Assembly (NCBI RefSeq): GCF_007829885.1
Contig: NZ_VIWW01000001.1
Coordinates: 3,410,001 to 3,474,000, forward strand
Length of the DNA: 64,000 nt
Reading direction: 5' to 3'
DNA from: Streptomyces brevispora
GTDB taxonomy: Bacteria > Actinomycetota > Actinomycetes > Streptomycetales > Streptomycetaceae
Both the position numbers and the translations under genes were made by a program. Numbering within the stretch: the first letter of the stretch is position 1; each line of letters begins with the position of its first letter. Below the pieces are notes generated by a model that was not told the DNA's origin, made no database searches, and worked only from the letters and a program-made list of their open reading frames with translations. This document shows positions 1 to 7,561 of this stretch, one piece after another.

Positions 1-188
1 CCGGTCAGCGGGGCCATCATGCGCAGGTTCTCCTCGCCGGTCTGCGTCTCGTCGACGGCGGCGTACTGCCCGGTGAGGCTGATCGCGCGGCGCACCCGGC
101 TCCGGTCGGCCACGACGTCGTACCCGGCGATGCGGGCCGTACCGCTGTCGGCGGTGGTGAGCGTGGCCAGGATGCGTACGGCGGTGGA
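1..188 (-). pseudogene. ABC transporter ATP-binding protein (DrrA-type), fragment lacking its N-terminus
   Basis: Read on the minus strand, this stretch encodes VRILATLT, then TADSGTARIAGYD and VRRAISLTGQYAAVDETQTG. This is the segment that follows the Walker A motif in daunorubicin-resistance-type exporter ATPases. The frame runs off the left window edge. At about 186-190 the match stops just where the lysine of the Walker A motif should be (serine and threonine codons are kept, the GK codons are gone), and the DNA becomes the 3' part of a plus-strand TetR gene. The ATPase therefore has no start codon and no nucleotide-binding lysine. Whether the rest of the gene is intact lies outside the window. 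Confidence 0.7.
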
Positions 189-498
189 AGGCAGCGGTCT
201 GGGGCCGGGCGACGCGGTCTCCGTCATCCTTCTGGTCGGTGGTTTCGTGCGGAACGCGGCGCTGCTGATGGGTGATCTGGACGCCGCCGTCGAGGCGCGC
301 GGCGTACCGGCGCAGGAGGTGATGGAGGGTTATGCCCGCACGCTGAGCCGGCTGGTCGACCCCGAGCGCCACCCCGCGCTCTCCCGGCTGATGGCGTCCG
401 GCGCGCTGTGGGGCCCGGAGGAGCCCGACCACGAGTTCCGCTTCGGCCTCGAACGGGTGCTGGACGGGATCGACGCGCTGGTCCGGGAGCGGGGGTAG
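185..498 (+). pseudogene. TetR-family repressor, C-terminal fragment
   Basis: Codons from about 185 to the stop at 498 encode a typical TetR C-terminal ligand-binding domain. Visible features are VRNAALLMGDLDAAVEARG, a HPALSRLMASGALW segment and the closing FRFGLERVLDGIDALV. The N-terminal helix-turn-helix is absent, because the upstream DNA is the broken ABC gene on the other strand. An open frame does continue leftwards to an ATG at 19, but that part is antisense of the ABC fragment and not repressor sequence. The simplest reading is a repressor whose DNA-binding half was deleted together with the promoter region it shared with the divergent ABC gene. It is unlikely to be functional. Confidence 0.7.
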
Positions 499-514
499 GG
501 GAGACGCCCCGGCG

Positions 515-540
515 GCGCACCGGAAGGCGCCCCGGTGTGC
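515..540. terminator. Hairpin after the TetR fragment
   Basis: The arms GCGCACCGG (515-523) and CCGGTGTGC (532-540) pair with one G-T wobble around an 8-nt loop, just downstream of the TetR fragment stop. There is no T-tract, as is common for streptomycete hairpins. Confidence 0.4.
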
Positions 541-602
541 GGCGGACGGGCAGCGTTCAGGTGACGGCCGGGCGGTGGGCGGGCGGGCGGACGGGCGGCG
601 GG

Positions 603-624
603 CGTCAAGTCCGGTTGACGTCAA
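603..624. promoter_or_regulatory. Candidate TetR operator upstream of the 638 gene
   Basis: The half-site CGTCAA (603-608) faces TTGACG (615-620), and TTGACGTCAA (615-624) is itself a perfect 10-bp palindrome. The cluster lies 14-35 bases before the start codon of a TetR gene, the usual place for autorepression. The sites are seen directly; their role is inferred. Confidence 0.5.
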
Positions 625-637
625 AGGCGTACGCTTC

Positions 638-1321
638 ATGGTCATGAGCGGAGAGAAGCCCGGGCCCGGCGCGGCGGCGGACGAGGACGCGTCCCGTGGG
701 CCGAACGCTCCGACGAGCCTGCGTGAGCGGAAGAAGCGGCTGACGTACCAGGCCGTCTCCGACGCCGCGATCACGATGTTCCTGGAGCGCGGCTTCGACA
801 AGGTCTCGGTGGCCGAGGTCGCGGCCGCCGCGGACATCTCCAAGCCGACGCTGTTCCGGTACTTCCCGTCCAAGGAGGACCTGGTCCTGCACCGGTTCGC
901 CGATCACGAGGACGAGTCCGCCCGGGTGGTCGCGGCCCGCGCGGACGGCGAGTCCCCGCTGGACGCGCTGCGCCGCCACTTCCTGGACGGCCTGGAGCGG
1001 CACGATCCGATCACCGGCCTCTGCGATGCGCCCGAGGTGCTGGCGTTCCACCGGCTGCTGTACGGGACGCCGTCCCTGGTGGCCAGGCTCTACGCGTACC
1101 AGGGCCGCTCCGAGGCCGCTCTCGCCCGCGCCCTGGGCGACGGGTTGCCCGACCGGCTGGCCGCGGGCCAGATCGTCGCGGTCCTGCGCATCCTGGCCAT
1201 GGACAACTGGCGGCGGATCAGCGAGGGGCAGAGCGCGGACCGGATCCACGGGGACGCCGTCGAGGCGGCGGAGCGGGGCTTCGCGCAACTGGGGTCGGGA
1301 CTGCGGCCGGGGCGGGAGTAG
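638..1321 (+). CDS. TetR-family transcriptional regulator
   Basis: A 227-residue protein with a disordered polar N-terminus of about 35 residues. The TetR DNA-binding domain follows at about residues 40-85: FLERGFDKVSVAEVAAAADISKPTLFRYFPSK spans the two helices of the helix-turn-helix and the conserved F-x-Y-F turn. The remaining helices form the ligand-binding and dimer domain, containing HDPITGLCDAPEVLAFHRLL and a late WRRISEG. The ATG at 638 has AAAGG about ten bases upstream; an ATG two codons later is an alternative. The gene stands alone, so its target is probably itself or a distant locus. It is separate from the broken TetR fragment just upstream, to which it shows no obvious close similarity. 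Confidence 0.88.
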   Translation: MVMSGEKPGPGAAADEDASRGPNAPTSLRERKKRLTYQAVSDAAITMFLERGFDKVSVAEVAAAADISKPTLFRYFPSKEDLVLHRFADHEDESARVVAARADGESPLDALRRHFLDGLERHDPITGLCDAPEVLAFHRLLYGTPSLVARLYAYQGRSEAALARALGDGLPDRLAAGQIVAVLRILAMDNWRRISEGQSADRIHGDAVEAAERGFAQLGSGLRPGRE

Positions 1322-1360
1322 GGGCAGGAGCGGCGGGCTGCGGGCGCGGCCGAGAGGTTC

Positions 1361-1879
1361 CTAGCGGCCGTCCTCGGCGTGCTGCACCGCTTCGGCTATC
1401 TCCCGCACCCGGTCGAGCGTGATCCCGTTCCGCTGCTCCACGGCCAGCGGATGGTCGGTGGGCTCCAGTTCGATGAGCGGGCGCCGGCCGATCGGGCGGG
1501 TGTGCGCGTTGGTCTTGAGGTTGGTCGTACGGGGGGAGTAGAGCCCCAACTCGGTGGTCAGCCAGCCGAAGTACGGCTTCTCGGACTCCCGGCCCGGGGT
1601 CTCCCACACATCGAGGGCGCGGCCGAAGTTCTCCCGGCTCAACGACACCCAGACGCCCCAGGAGAACGGTTCCTTGCTGCCCGCCACGGGTATCTCGATC
1701 AGGCCCTTGATGAAGTAGTGCTCGTGTCTGACGATGCACTGGTCCGTCGAGAGCATGCTGTCGGGGTCGCTCTCCAGGCTCGCGTCCCAGACATCGGGTG
1801 CCATGGTCGAGTACCCCATCGGGAGTTCCGTGTGGTGTCCGCCGCAGCGGGAGCAGGTGTAGCCGGGGTCGGGTGCCAT
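1361..1879 (-). CDS. DUF2199 domain protein
   Basis: A 172-residue protein starting MAPDPGYTCSRCGGHH, so it has an N-terminal CxxC zinc-ribbon-like motif. The body matches the DUF2199 family as I know it: LPMGYSTMAPDVWD, the central DQCIVRHEHYFIKGLIEIPV, WGVWVSLS and the late GRRPLIELEPTDHPLAVEQ. The family has no established function; members are single-domain cytosolic proteins. The frame stays open upstream to 2023 but that part is arginine-rich and lacks coding character, so the ATG at 1879 in front of the cysteine motif is preferred. The gene is monocistronic and convergent with the TetR gene. Confidence 0.85.
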   Translation of the reverse strand: MAPDPGYTCSRCGGHHTELPMGYSTMAPDVWDASLESDPDSMLSTDQCIVRHEHYFIKGLIEIPVAGSKEPFSWGVWVSLSRENFGRALDVWETPGRESEKPYFGWLTTELGLYSPRTTNLKTNAHTRPIGRRPLIELEPTDHPLAVEQRNGITLDRVREIAEAVQHAEDGR

Positions 1880-2163
1880 GGGCGGGATCCTAGAGCCTCC
1901 CCGCCGCGCGCAGGTGCGGCATGGGTCGTCAGGGGTGGCCGCGAAGGCCGTCGGCGATGACATCAAGGGCCGTCGGCGGTGACCCGCGGGCCGGTGGTGG
2001 CGGCTCACGGGCCGCGTGTTCACTCCGCGGCGGGGTCCTCGAAGCCGGGGGTCAGGGGGAGCGGTTCGCGGCTCACCGCGTCACCGGGTTCGGCGGCCGG
2101 ATGCGATACCTCGGCCCGGCCCTCGCCGCCCGCGCCCGCAGCGGCTGAAACCCGCCCGAGGGC

Positions 2164-2844
2164 TCAGGAGCCGTCCCTGAGCCGGTCGCGCTGGATCCGG
2201 TGGGCGAGGGTGCGGCGTGCGGAGGGCGAGCCGAGCGGGGCGGCGGCGGCCGGGGCGCTGGCCGGATCGGCCGCCTGACCGGCCGACTGCCTGGACGGTA
2301 CGTCGAGACCGCGGCTGATCTCGTCGTACGCGTCCCGATGGGCACGGGACAACGCCTTCGCGTCCGGGTGGGCATCGGACACTTCCCTGTCGTACCGCCG
2401 CAGGTCGTCCTCCACGAGCCGCCGCAGTTCGTCGACGTTCTCCGGGGTGAAGTGCTTCCTGCCCCGGGCGAGGGCGCTGACGCAGCGGGTGCAGCGGGCC
2501 GTGTCGGCGTACGTCTCGGAGATGTCCTCGGCCAGCCCCCACAGGCGCCCCTCGAGCCACGGAACGTCGTGCTGGTCGAGGGAGAGGTCCATCGGGGGTG
2601 CCGGATCGGCGGAGCGGTGCTTGTTCACCTGTTTGGACACGGCGGGCTGGCTCATGTCGGTGAGCCGGGCGATACGGTCCTGGGTCCAGCCGAAGCCGAT
2701 GAACATCTGGATCATCTCGGCGCGGAGCCCGCGCATCTCCTCGCCCGCGCGGATGACGTCGTTCATCCCGGCGAGCATCCGCTCGGCCTGTTCCTCGGTC
2801 AGCGCCCCGGGGCTGTGCCGCGTGTCCTTCTCTCCACCTGCCAC
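2164..2844 (-). CDS. Helix-turn-helix regulator divergent from the 2920 hydrolase
   Basis: A 226-residue protein beginning at a GTG (MAGGEKDTRHSPG). Residues about 20-75 form a helical region with a clear helix-turn-helix, GWTQDRIARLTDMSQPAVSK, resembling sigma-factor region-4 or MarR-like helices. The middle contains a CTRC pair (TARCTRCVSALARGRKHFTP), and the C-terminus is an Ala/Pro/Ser-rich tail. No exact family name is claimed. It is divergently arranged with an alpha/beta hydrolase gene, and the 76-base gap holds a 30-bp perfect palindrome, so it probably represses the hydrolase and itself. A very long frame continues upstream on this strand, but that part is antisense of the hydrolase. 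Confidence 0.75.
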   Translation of the reverse strand: MAGGEKDTRHSPGALTEEQAERMLAGMNDVIRAGEEMRGLRAEMIQMFIGFGWTQDRIARLTDMSQPAVSKQVNKHRSADPAPPMDLSLDQHDVPWLEGRLWGLAEDISETYADTARCTRCVSALARGRKHFTPENVDELRRLVEDDLRRYDREVSDAHPDAKALSRAHRDAYDEISRGLDVPSRQSAGQAADPASAPAAAAPLGSPSARRTLAHRIQRDRLRDGS

Positions 2845-2872
2845 AACCAAGTTATATACCCTGACCACCTCT

Positions 2873-2902
2873 CCATAACCAGGTTGTACAACCTGGTTAT
2901 GG
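2873..2902. promoter_or_regulatory. 30-bp perfect palindromic operator
   Basis: The two 15-base halves are exact reverse complements: CCATAACCAGGTTGT (2873-2887) and ACAACCTGGTTATGG (2888-2902). A partly matching half-site, GGTATATAACTTGGTT on the minus strand, lies next to the regulator start at about 2846-2861. Both sit between the divergent regulator and hydrolase. The palindrome is seen directly; its use as the regulator's binding site is inferred. Confidence 0.75.
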
Positions 2903-2919
2903 CTGTCAGGATCGCTCGT

Positions 2920-3747
2920 ATGACCACCTTCTGCGCGTCCGACGGAACCCGGCTCGCCTACCGCGTGTACGGGGACGGCGATCCGCTCGTCTGCATCCCG
3001 GGAGGCCCTGCGGACTCCCGCTACCTGGGCGAACTCGGCGGCCTGTCCGGTCACCGCCGCCTGATCGTCCCGGACCTGCGCGGCACCGGAGGGTCCGCGG
3101 TCCCCGAGGATGCCTCGTCCTACCGTTGCGACCGCCTCGTCGACGACGTCGAGGCCCTGCGCGAACACCTCGGCCTTCCCCGGACGGATCTGCTCGCCCA
3201 CTCGGCCGGTACGAACATCGCGACGCTGTACGCGGCCCGGTTCCCGCAGCGCGTCGGCAGACTCGCCCTGATCACCCCCAGCACCCGGGCCGTCGGCATC
3301 GAGATCACCGGGGAGGAGCGCCGCGAGCTCGCTGCGCTCCGCAAGGGCGAGCCGTGGTACCCGGCCGCGTCCACCGCGCTGGAGGCGATCACCCGGGGAA
3401 CGGACGGCGACTGGGCGGCCGTGGCCCCGTTCTTCTACGGCCGGTGGGACGACACGGCACGGGAGCACTGCACGGCGAGCCGGCCGGAGAACCCGGAGGC
3501 CGCCGCCGGCTTCGGGGCGGAGGGCGCCTTCGGCCCGGACACCACCCGTGCGGCGATCGCCGGCTTCGGGGCCCCTGTCCTGCTGCTCGCCGGGGAGTTC
3601 GACCTGAACAGCCCGCCTCGGGCGGTGGCCGGATTCGCCGCGCTGTTCCCCGAAGCCGCGCTCGTCGTGCAGTCGGGGGCGGGGCACTACCCGTGGCTCG
3701 ACGACGCCGACCGCTTCACCGCGGCTGTCGCGGCGTTCCTGGGGTGA
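2920..3747 (+). CDS. Alpha/beta hydrolase
   Basis: A 275-residue alpha/beta-hydrolase-fold protein, probably cytosolic. Family features are the oxyanion region PLVCIPGGPADSRYLG, the strand/turn LIVPDLRGTGGS, the nucleophile elbow LLAHSAGTN (serine in the form A-H-S-A-G instead of the usual G-x-S-x-G), the acid in LLLAGEFDLN and the histidine in GAGHYPW. The catalytic triad is therefore complete. The ATG at 2920 has AGGA eight bases upstream. An earlier in-frame ATG at 2899 lies inside the palindromic operator and has no ribosome-binding site. The substrate cannot be told from sequence; proline iminopeptidase-like and lactonase-like activities are both possible. Confidence 0.85.
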   Translation: MTTFCASDGTRLAYRVYGDGDPLVCIPGGPADSRYLGELGGLSGHRRLIVPDLRGTGGSAVPEDASSYRCDRLVDDVEALREHLGLPRTDLLAHSAGTNIATLYAARFPQRVGRLALITPSTRAVGIEITGEERRELAALRKGEPWYPAASTALEAITRGTDGDWAAVAPFFYGRWDDTAREHCTASRPENPEAAAGFGAEGAFGPDTTRAAIAGFGAPVLLLAGEFDLNSPPRAVAGFAALFPEAALVVQSGAGHYPWLDDADRFTAAVAAFLG

Positions 3748-4154
3748 TCCGGCCGGGTGAGTTTGATGGCCACGGCGTCGAGGACCCAGTCCAGGCCGGT
3801 TGCGAAGGATGTCTCAAACGCCTCGTGAGCCCGGACCCCGCCGAAGCCCTCGCACTCTTCGACCAAGTCCAGCCATCCTGACTGCCGAGCGCGAGAGCAC
3901 CAGCACCAACAGCTCGCCACGGCTTCACGGGACAGGTCGACGGTCAGTGTCCCGCTCAACTGTAGGCAGCGTGATGGTTCACCCGCGGAGCCAAGCCAGC
4001 AGGCGCCGTGGAGTCGGTCGCCATGTGCTGGCCCGAATGGATCGGGGAGCCGATTCGGCTCTCCTGACTTGCTGAGCGAGTCGGTGTTCGTCCGCCTCGC
4101 GAATGAGTTCATGAGAGCGGATCTGGTGCAACTCGAAGTGCATGCCGCTCGCTC
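3748..4154. other. 407-base gap without a convincing gene
   Basis: No frame here shows coding character throughout. On the minus strand, positions 3750-3850 encode FATGLDWVLDAVAIKL, which resembles the last helix of TetR regulators (compare FGLERVLDGIDAL in the fragment at 185-498). This could be a decayed TetR remnant, but the match is short. Confidence 0.3.
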
Positions 4155-5234
4155 CTACTGCTGGAGCTCCGTGACGTCGGCGACCACGCAGCTGACGTTG
4201 TCGGGGCCGCCGGAGCCGTTGGCGAGGGCGATGAGTTCGCTGACGGCCTGCTCCGGATCGCTGATCTCGGAGAGCACCCGGCGGATTTCTTCGGTCGGCA
4301 CGACGGTGGACAGACCGTCGGAGCAGAGCAGGTAACGGTCTCCCTGCTGGGCGTCGTGAAGACGCATGTCGGGGGTGGCGTCGGCTCCTTGGCCCAGGGC
4401 TCGTATCAGCAGTGACCGCTGGGGGTGGGAGGCGGCTTCTTCCGGGCTGAGGCGTCCTTCGTCGACCATCGACTGCACCATGGTGTGGTCGTGCGTGATC
4501 TGGAACAGTTCTCCGTCGCGCAGGAGGTGGACGCGGGAGTCGCCGATGTGAACGAGGGCCAGTTGCGAGCCGGTCCAGAGCATCGCGGTGAGCGTGGTCC
4601 CGGCCTCTTCGGAGCAAGAGCCGGCCCCGGAGACGCCGTGCACCGCCTGTTTGGCCTGTTCGATGGCGTCGTCGAGGACATCGAGGAGATTGCCTGCCGG
4701 GATGCTGTTGGTTTCGAGGTGCTTGAGCGCGTCGACGGCGGCTGCGCTGGCGGGGGCTCCTTGACTGCCGAAGCCGTCGGCGACGGCGAGCAGACGGGAC
4801 CCTGCGTAGACGGTGTCCTGGTTGCTCTCGCGGACGAGGCCGGTGTCGGAAAGAGCGGCGTAACGGATGCCCAGGGGCTTGGCGATCGGGGACATGGCTG
4901 GGTCCTTCCAGGAGAGGTGGTCGATGAGGAAGGTGGCCAGGTCCCGCCGTGCGGCGGTATCGGCTTCGACCTGGGCCCAGAACGCGCGGATCTCCTGGGC
5001 CGCCGAATCCGCCTCCAGCGTGCAGATGTGCTGGATACGGGCCAGGGGCATCCCCAGGCGTCGGAGCCAGGCGACCAGTCGGGCCTGGTCCAGTTGCTCC
5101 GGTGCGTAGAGGCGGTAGCCGGTCACCGGGTCGACGCGAGCGGGGGTCAGCAGGCCGAGTTCGTCGTAAAGACGCAGAGCCTTCGGCGACAGCCGGGACG
5201 CTTTCGCGAACGTTCCGATGGTCAGCAATTCCAT
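4155..5234 (-). CDS. MerR-type DNA-binding domain fused to a PP2C phosphatase
   Basis: A 359-residue two-domain protein. Residues 1-70 are a MerR winged helix (LLTIGTFAKASRLSPKALRLYDELGLL, then VTGYRLYAPEQ) followed by a dimerisation helix to about residue 110. Residues about 125-355 are a PP2C Ser/Thr phosphatase with metal-binding motifs in order: RESNQDTVYAG, LAVADGFG (usually ADGMGG), VHIGDSRVHLL, LLCSDGLS and GGPDNVSCVVADV. The acidic residues of the metal centre are present, so activity is plausible. The fusion suggests a regulator that couples gene control to dephosphorylation of Ser/Thr-phosphorylated partners, though no kinase is adjacent. The start is set by AGGAGGAG just upstream, and a MerR-like promoter precedes it. 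Confidence 0.88.
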   Translation of the reverse strand: MELLTIGTFAKASRLSPKALRLYDELGLLTPARVDPVTGYRLYAPEQLDQARLVAWLRRLGMPLARIQHICTLEADSAAQEIRAFWAQVEADTAARRDLATFLIDHLSWKDPAMSPIAKPLGIRYAALSDTGLVRESNQDTVYAGSRLLAVADGFGSQGAPASAAAVDALKHLETNSIPAGNLLDVLDDAIEQAKQAVHGVSGAGSCSEEAGTTLTAMLWTGSQLALVHIGDSRVHLLRDGELFQITHDHTMVQSMVDEGRLSPEEAASHPQRSLLIRALGQGADATPDMRLHDAQQGDRYLLCSDGLSTVVPTEEIRRVLSEISDPEQAVSELIALANGSGGPDNVSCVVADVTELQQ

Positions 5235-5276
5235 GCTCGCTCCTCCTCATGCCGAGCACATCGCCCGGCCCCACCG

Positions 5277-5307
5277 ATGCTGTGGGCTCCCCCAAGGTGA
5301 AGGTCAA
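5277..5307 (-). promoter_or_regulatory. MerR-type promoter with 19-bp spacer
   Basis: On the minus strand a -35 box TTGACC (5302-5307) is separated by 19 bases from CAGCAT (5277-5282). The spacer reads TTCACCTTGGGGGAGCCCA. Overlong spacers of 19-20 bp are the hallmark of MerR-activated promoters. It lies about 45 bases upstream of the MerR-PP2C gene, suggesting autoactivation. Confidence 0.5.
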
Positions 5308-5389
5308 CCAAGGCTTCTGCTTGGCCCTGTCCCACCGGGACTCGCTACGTCTACCGGGAACGGACATCCGGCATGACGAGTGTCCGGTT

Positions 5390-5729
5390 TCAGCGGCCTT
5401 CGGCCTCCGGCGGTTCCCAGAACCGAGCAGTCGTGGGCGAAGAGCACACGTCGTGGGTCGAAGTCGGCGAGTCGATCCAGCCAGTGCCGATACGGAGGAA
5501 GCGGCTGCTCCACGCCGTGAAGTGCCGCGCGGCGGGCCAGTTGCTCGGACGCGAAGTGGGAAGCGAAGGCGTGTGCCTGACCGGCAAGGACTACTGTGCC
5601 GTCGCGTTGCCGGAGGACCAGCGACTGATGCCCTTGGGTGTGCCCGGGCGTCGGGATGATCCAGATTCCGGGCCAGATGTCCGTTCCCAAAAGATCTGGA
5701 TCGAGGAGGTGTATCTGACCTGGGCCTTG
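5390..5729 (-). pseudogene. Metallo-beta-lactamase-fold hydrolase, C-terminal remnant
   Basis: The minus strand encodes HLLDPDLLGTDIWPGIWIIP, then TPGHTQGHQSL, TVVLAGQAHAFASHF and PRRVLFAHDCSVLG. This is the C-terminal half of a metallo-beta-lactamase-fold protein with the GHTxGH metal-binding histidine and the late FAHD. The N-terminal HxHxDH metal site is missing. An in-frame TGA sits about a dozen codons before the match, so the 5' end has been lost. It abuts a Tn7-like transposon remnant, which may explain the truncation. It is unlikely to make an active enzyme. Confidence 0.6.
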
Positions 5730-5857
5730 TCAGTTCTGCTGGGACGGGTTGGAAGCCGGGCGGCCCAGTGGATCTGGACGTTGCTGCGCCTGCTTTAGCG
5801 CGAGCTGAGACGGTCCCATTTGTTCTGTCGGACGGTACGGCCGTGGCCTGGTGTCTT

Positions 5858-6485
5858 TCAGTTCTGGTGGGACTCATCCCGTAGGGCGTCGTAGTCGTCC
5901 GGCGTCGTCACCAGCATCAGTGATCGTCCCAGGGAGTCGGTCCAGCGAAAGAGGGGGGCGTTGGAGAAGGCGTGGGGACGGAGCTTCTCGCGGAGAGTGG
6001 GGACGTTCAGCCGGTGCTCGGCCTCTGTGTAGACGGAGTCGATGGTGCGCCGGTGCTGGCTGAGGCTCGTCCATCGGCCAGGTTCCCGTAGTGCCCGCCA
6101 AGCAGGATCGGCCAGCATGCCCAGCAGCGTGACGAACTCTGGATAGGTGGCGATGTACTCCCGCTCGTCGACGCGTCGCCTGATGATGTTCCCGTAGATG
6201 GCTTCCTTTGGAGGAAGCTGGGCGAGGCGGTCGTTCCAGCGTGAGAGCAGATGAGGTTTGCTTCTTGTTCAGGAGCCATGAGCGGACCAAGTGCTGCGCT
6301 TCCTTCGTCGCTGCTTCCAGGGTGTCGGGGAAGCGCCGGGCGATCCGTCGGTGTCGGTGCTCAGCGGTACCGAGCTCCGGTAGGTGACCGACACGGTAGT
6401 GGCGGTTGCCGTCTACCCAGATGCCGTGCCGTCGGCAGAGCTGGAGATCTGCGGGGCGATGGGCGAGGACTGGCCTGGTGATCCC
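5858..6485 (-). pseudogene. TniQ-like transposon protein, frameshifted and 5'-truncated
   Basis: The first readable part, LQLCRRHGIWVDGNRHYRVGH to WLLNKKQ (down to about 6245), carries a C-x2-H motif and a TAEHRHRRIARRF segment. These resemble streptomycete TniQ-domain proteins. Around 6240-6250 the reading frame shifts: HLLSRWNDRLAQLPPKEAIY continues in another frame through TYPEFVTLLGMLADPAW to the stop at 5858. No good start codon exists, because the 5' side is joined directly to the TnsB remnant. TniQ directs target choice in Tn7-like transposons, so the position downstream of tnsB fits. The TniQ call is by resemblance only. Confidence 0.5.
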
Positions 6486-7164
6486 GCGCCTCGACCGCCT
6501 TGGTGCCCGCTGGCCGCAGCACCGCCGCGCAGATTGTCCGGGTCGCCACGTCAACGGCGATAGTCAGTTCCGGACGACCGCTCACCCCGTCCTCCAGGAT
6601 CACGAGCACATCCAGTGGAGTCGTGTCGATCTGCACCAGCTCGCCCGGTCGGCAGGCCGCGGACGGCGTGAACATTCCCTCGGGCCGACGAGCTTGGGAG
6701 CGGCGGGAAGCAGCCGAACCGAAGGCGTGCGTGCCCGCGCTCACTGCCTCGACAAGCCGGTAGAACGTCGTCTTCGACGGCATCGGCACCACCCCGGCCC
6801 CGTGCTGCTCGGCAAGCAGGGCCTCGACCCGGCCCTTGTCGTTCTGCCAGAACAGCCACAGCGGCTGCGACAGCAGACCAGTCACCTCGGGTGTGAAGTC
6901 CAGCAGCATCGCGTGATCCCGCTCCAGCCACGACTCGAACCCCACATGCCCGCCTGTTGTGGCCGACCAGTACAGGCCCGGGAAGTTCCGCTGGCCGCGG
7001 TATGAAGGGAAGCCACGTACTGGCAGTCCCGTCTCGAACTCGACCTCCTCCGCCTCACTCAGCGGTCGGCGGTGTTCACCTTTGGCATCCCGCCAACCGA
7101 CTTCGAATCCGCCCACGTCCAGCGGTGCCGTATCACTCGTCCCACCCAACCCCATGGACTTCAC
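6460..7164 (-). pseudogene. Tn7-like TnsA/TnsB remnant fused by internal deletion
   Basis: The N-terminal about 105 residues look like a TnsA endonuclease N-terminal domain: FPSYRGQRNFPGLYWSATTG, FESWLERDHAMLLDF and LLSQPLWLFW. At about 6840-6855 the frame passes without a stop into TnsB-type sequence: GVVPMPSKTTFYRLVEA, then the DDE integrase core GELVQIDTTPLDVLVILEDG and ELTIAVDVATRTICAAVLRP. The TnsA C-terminal catalytic part, the TnsB N-terminus and everything after the second catalytic region are missing; the frame is nonsense from about 6480. The start is GTG 7164 or ATG 7155. This is a dead two-gene fusion from a TnsABC-type transposon. Confidence 0.65.
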
Positions 7165-7237
7165 TGTCCAGAATCAATGGGAATCCACCAGAAGTTTTGG
7201 GCTGAAACCCCTCATGTGAGTGATGCTGCGAGCCAGC

Positions 7238-7504
7238 TCAGTCAGAGTCTTCGTGATCACTGGCGAGATCGTCTGAGGCGGGTCGAAGCCTGCGACGCGC
7301 CGCGTCCAGGCGTTCGCCATAGTCCGCTGCGAAGATCCCAGGCAGGGACTTGTCGAGCGTTCCGGCCAGCCTATGAATGGGCGCCCAGACTGCCTCGTCG
7401 TCGACGAGACGGCTGAGGTCCGTCATCTGCACTCGCTCCAGCCAGTCCGACAGGACCAGCGCTTCATCAGAGGTGAGCTTGATGATGATCTCCGTGTTCT
7501 CCAC
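7238..7504 (-). CDS. Small acidic protein of unknown function
   Basis: An 88-residue acidic protein beginning MENTEIIIKLTSDEALVLSDWLERVQ from a GTG. It continues ADYGERLDAARRRL and ends in an Asp/Glu-rich tail. I have seen similar short streptomycete proteins with the SDEALVLxxWLxR motif, and no function is known to me. The frame stays open upstream to 7552, but the GTG sits where the conserved sequence begins. It is divergent from the DUF4240 gene with a 57-base gap, so the two may share a regulatory region. Confidence 0.6.
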   Translation of the reverse strand: MENTEIIIKLTSDEALVLSDWLERVQMTDLSRLVDDEAVWAPIHRLAGTLDKSLPGIFAADYGERLDAARRRLRPASDDLASDHEDSD

Positions 7505-7561
7505 TGCTCGAACATAGTTCGCCGACCCTGCGGTGTCAGAGGTGCCTGGCACAGTGCCGCC

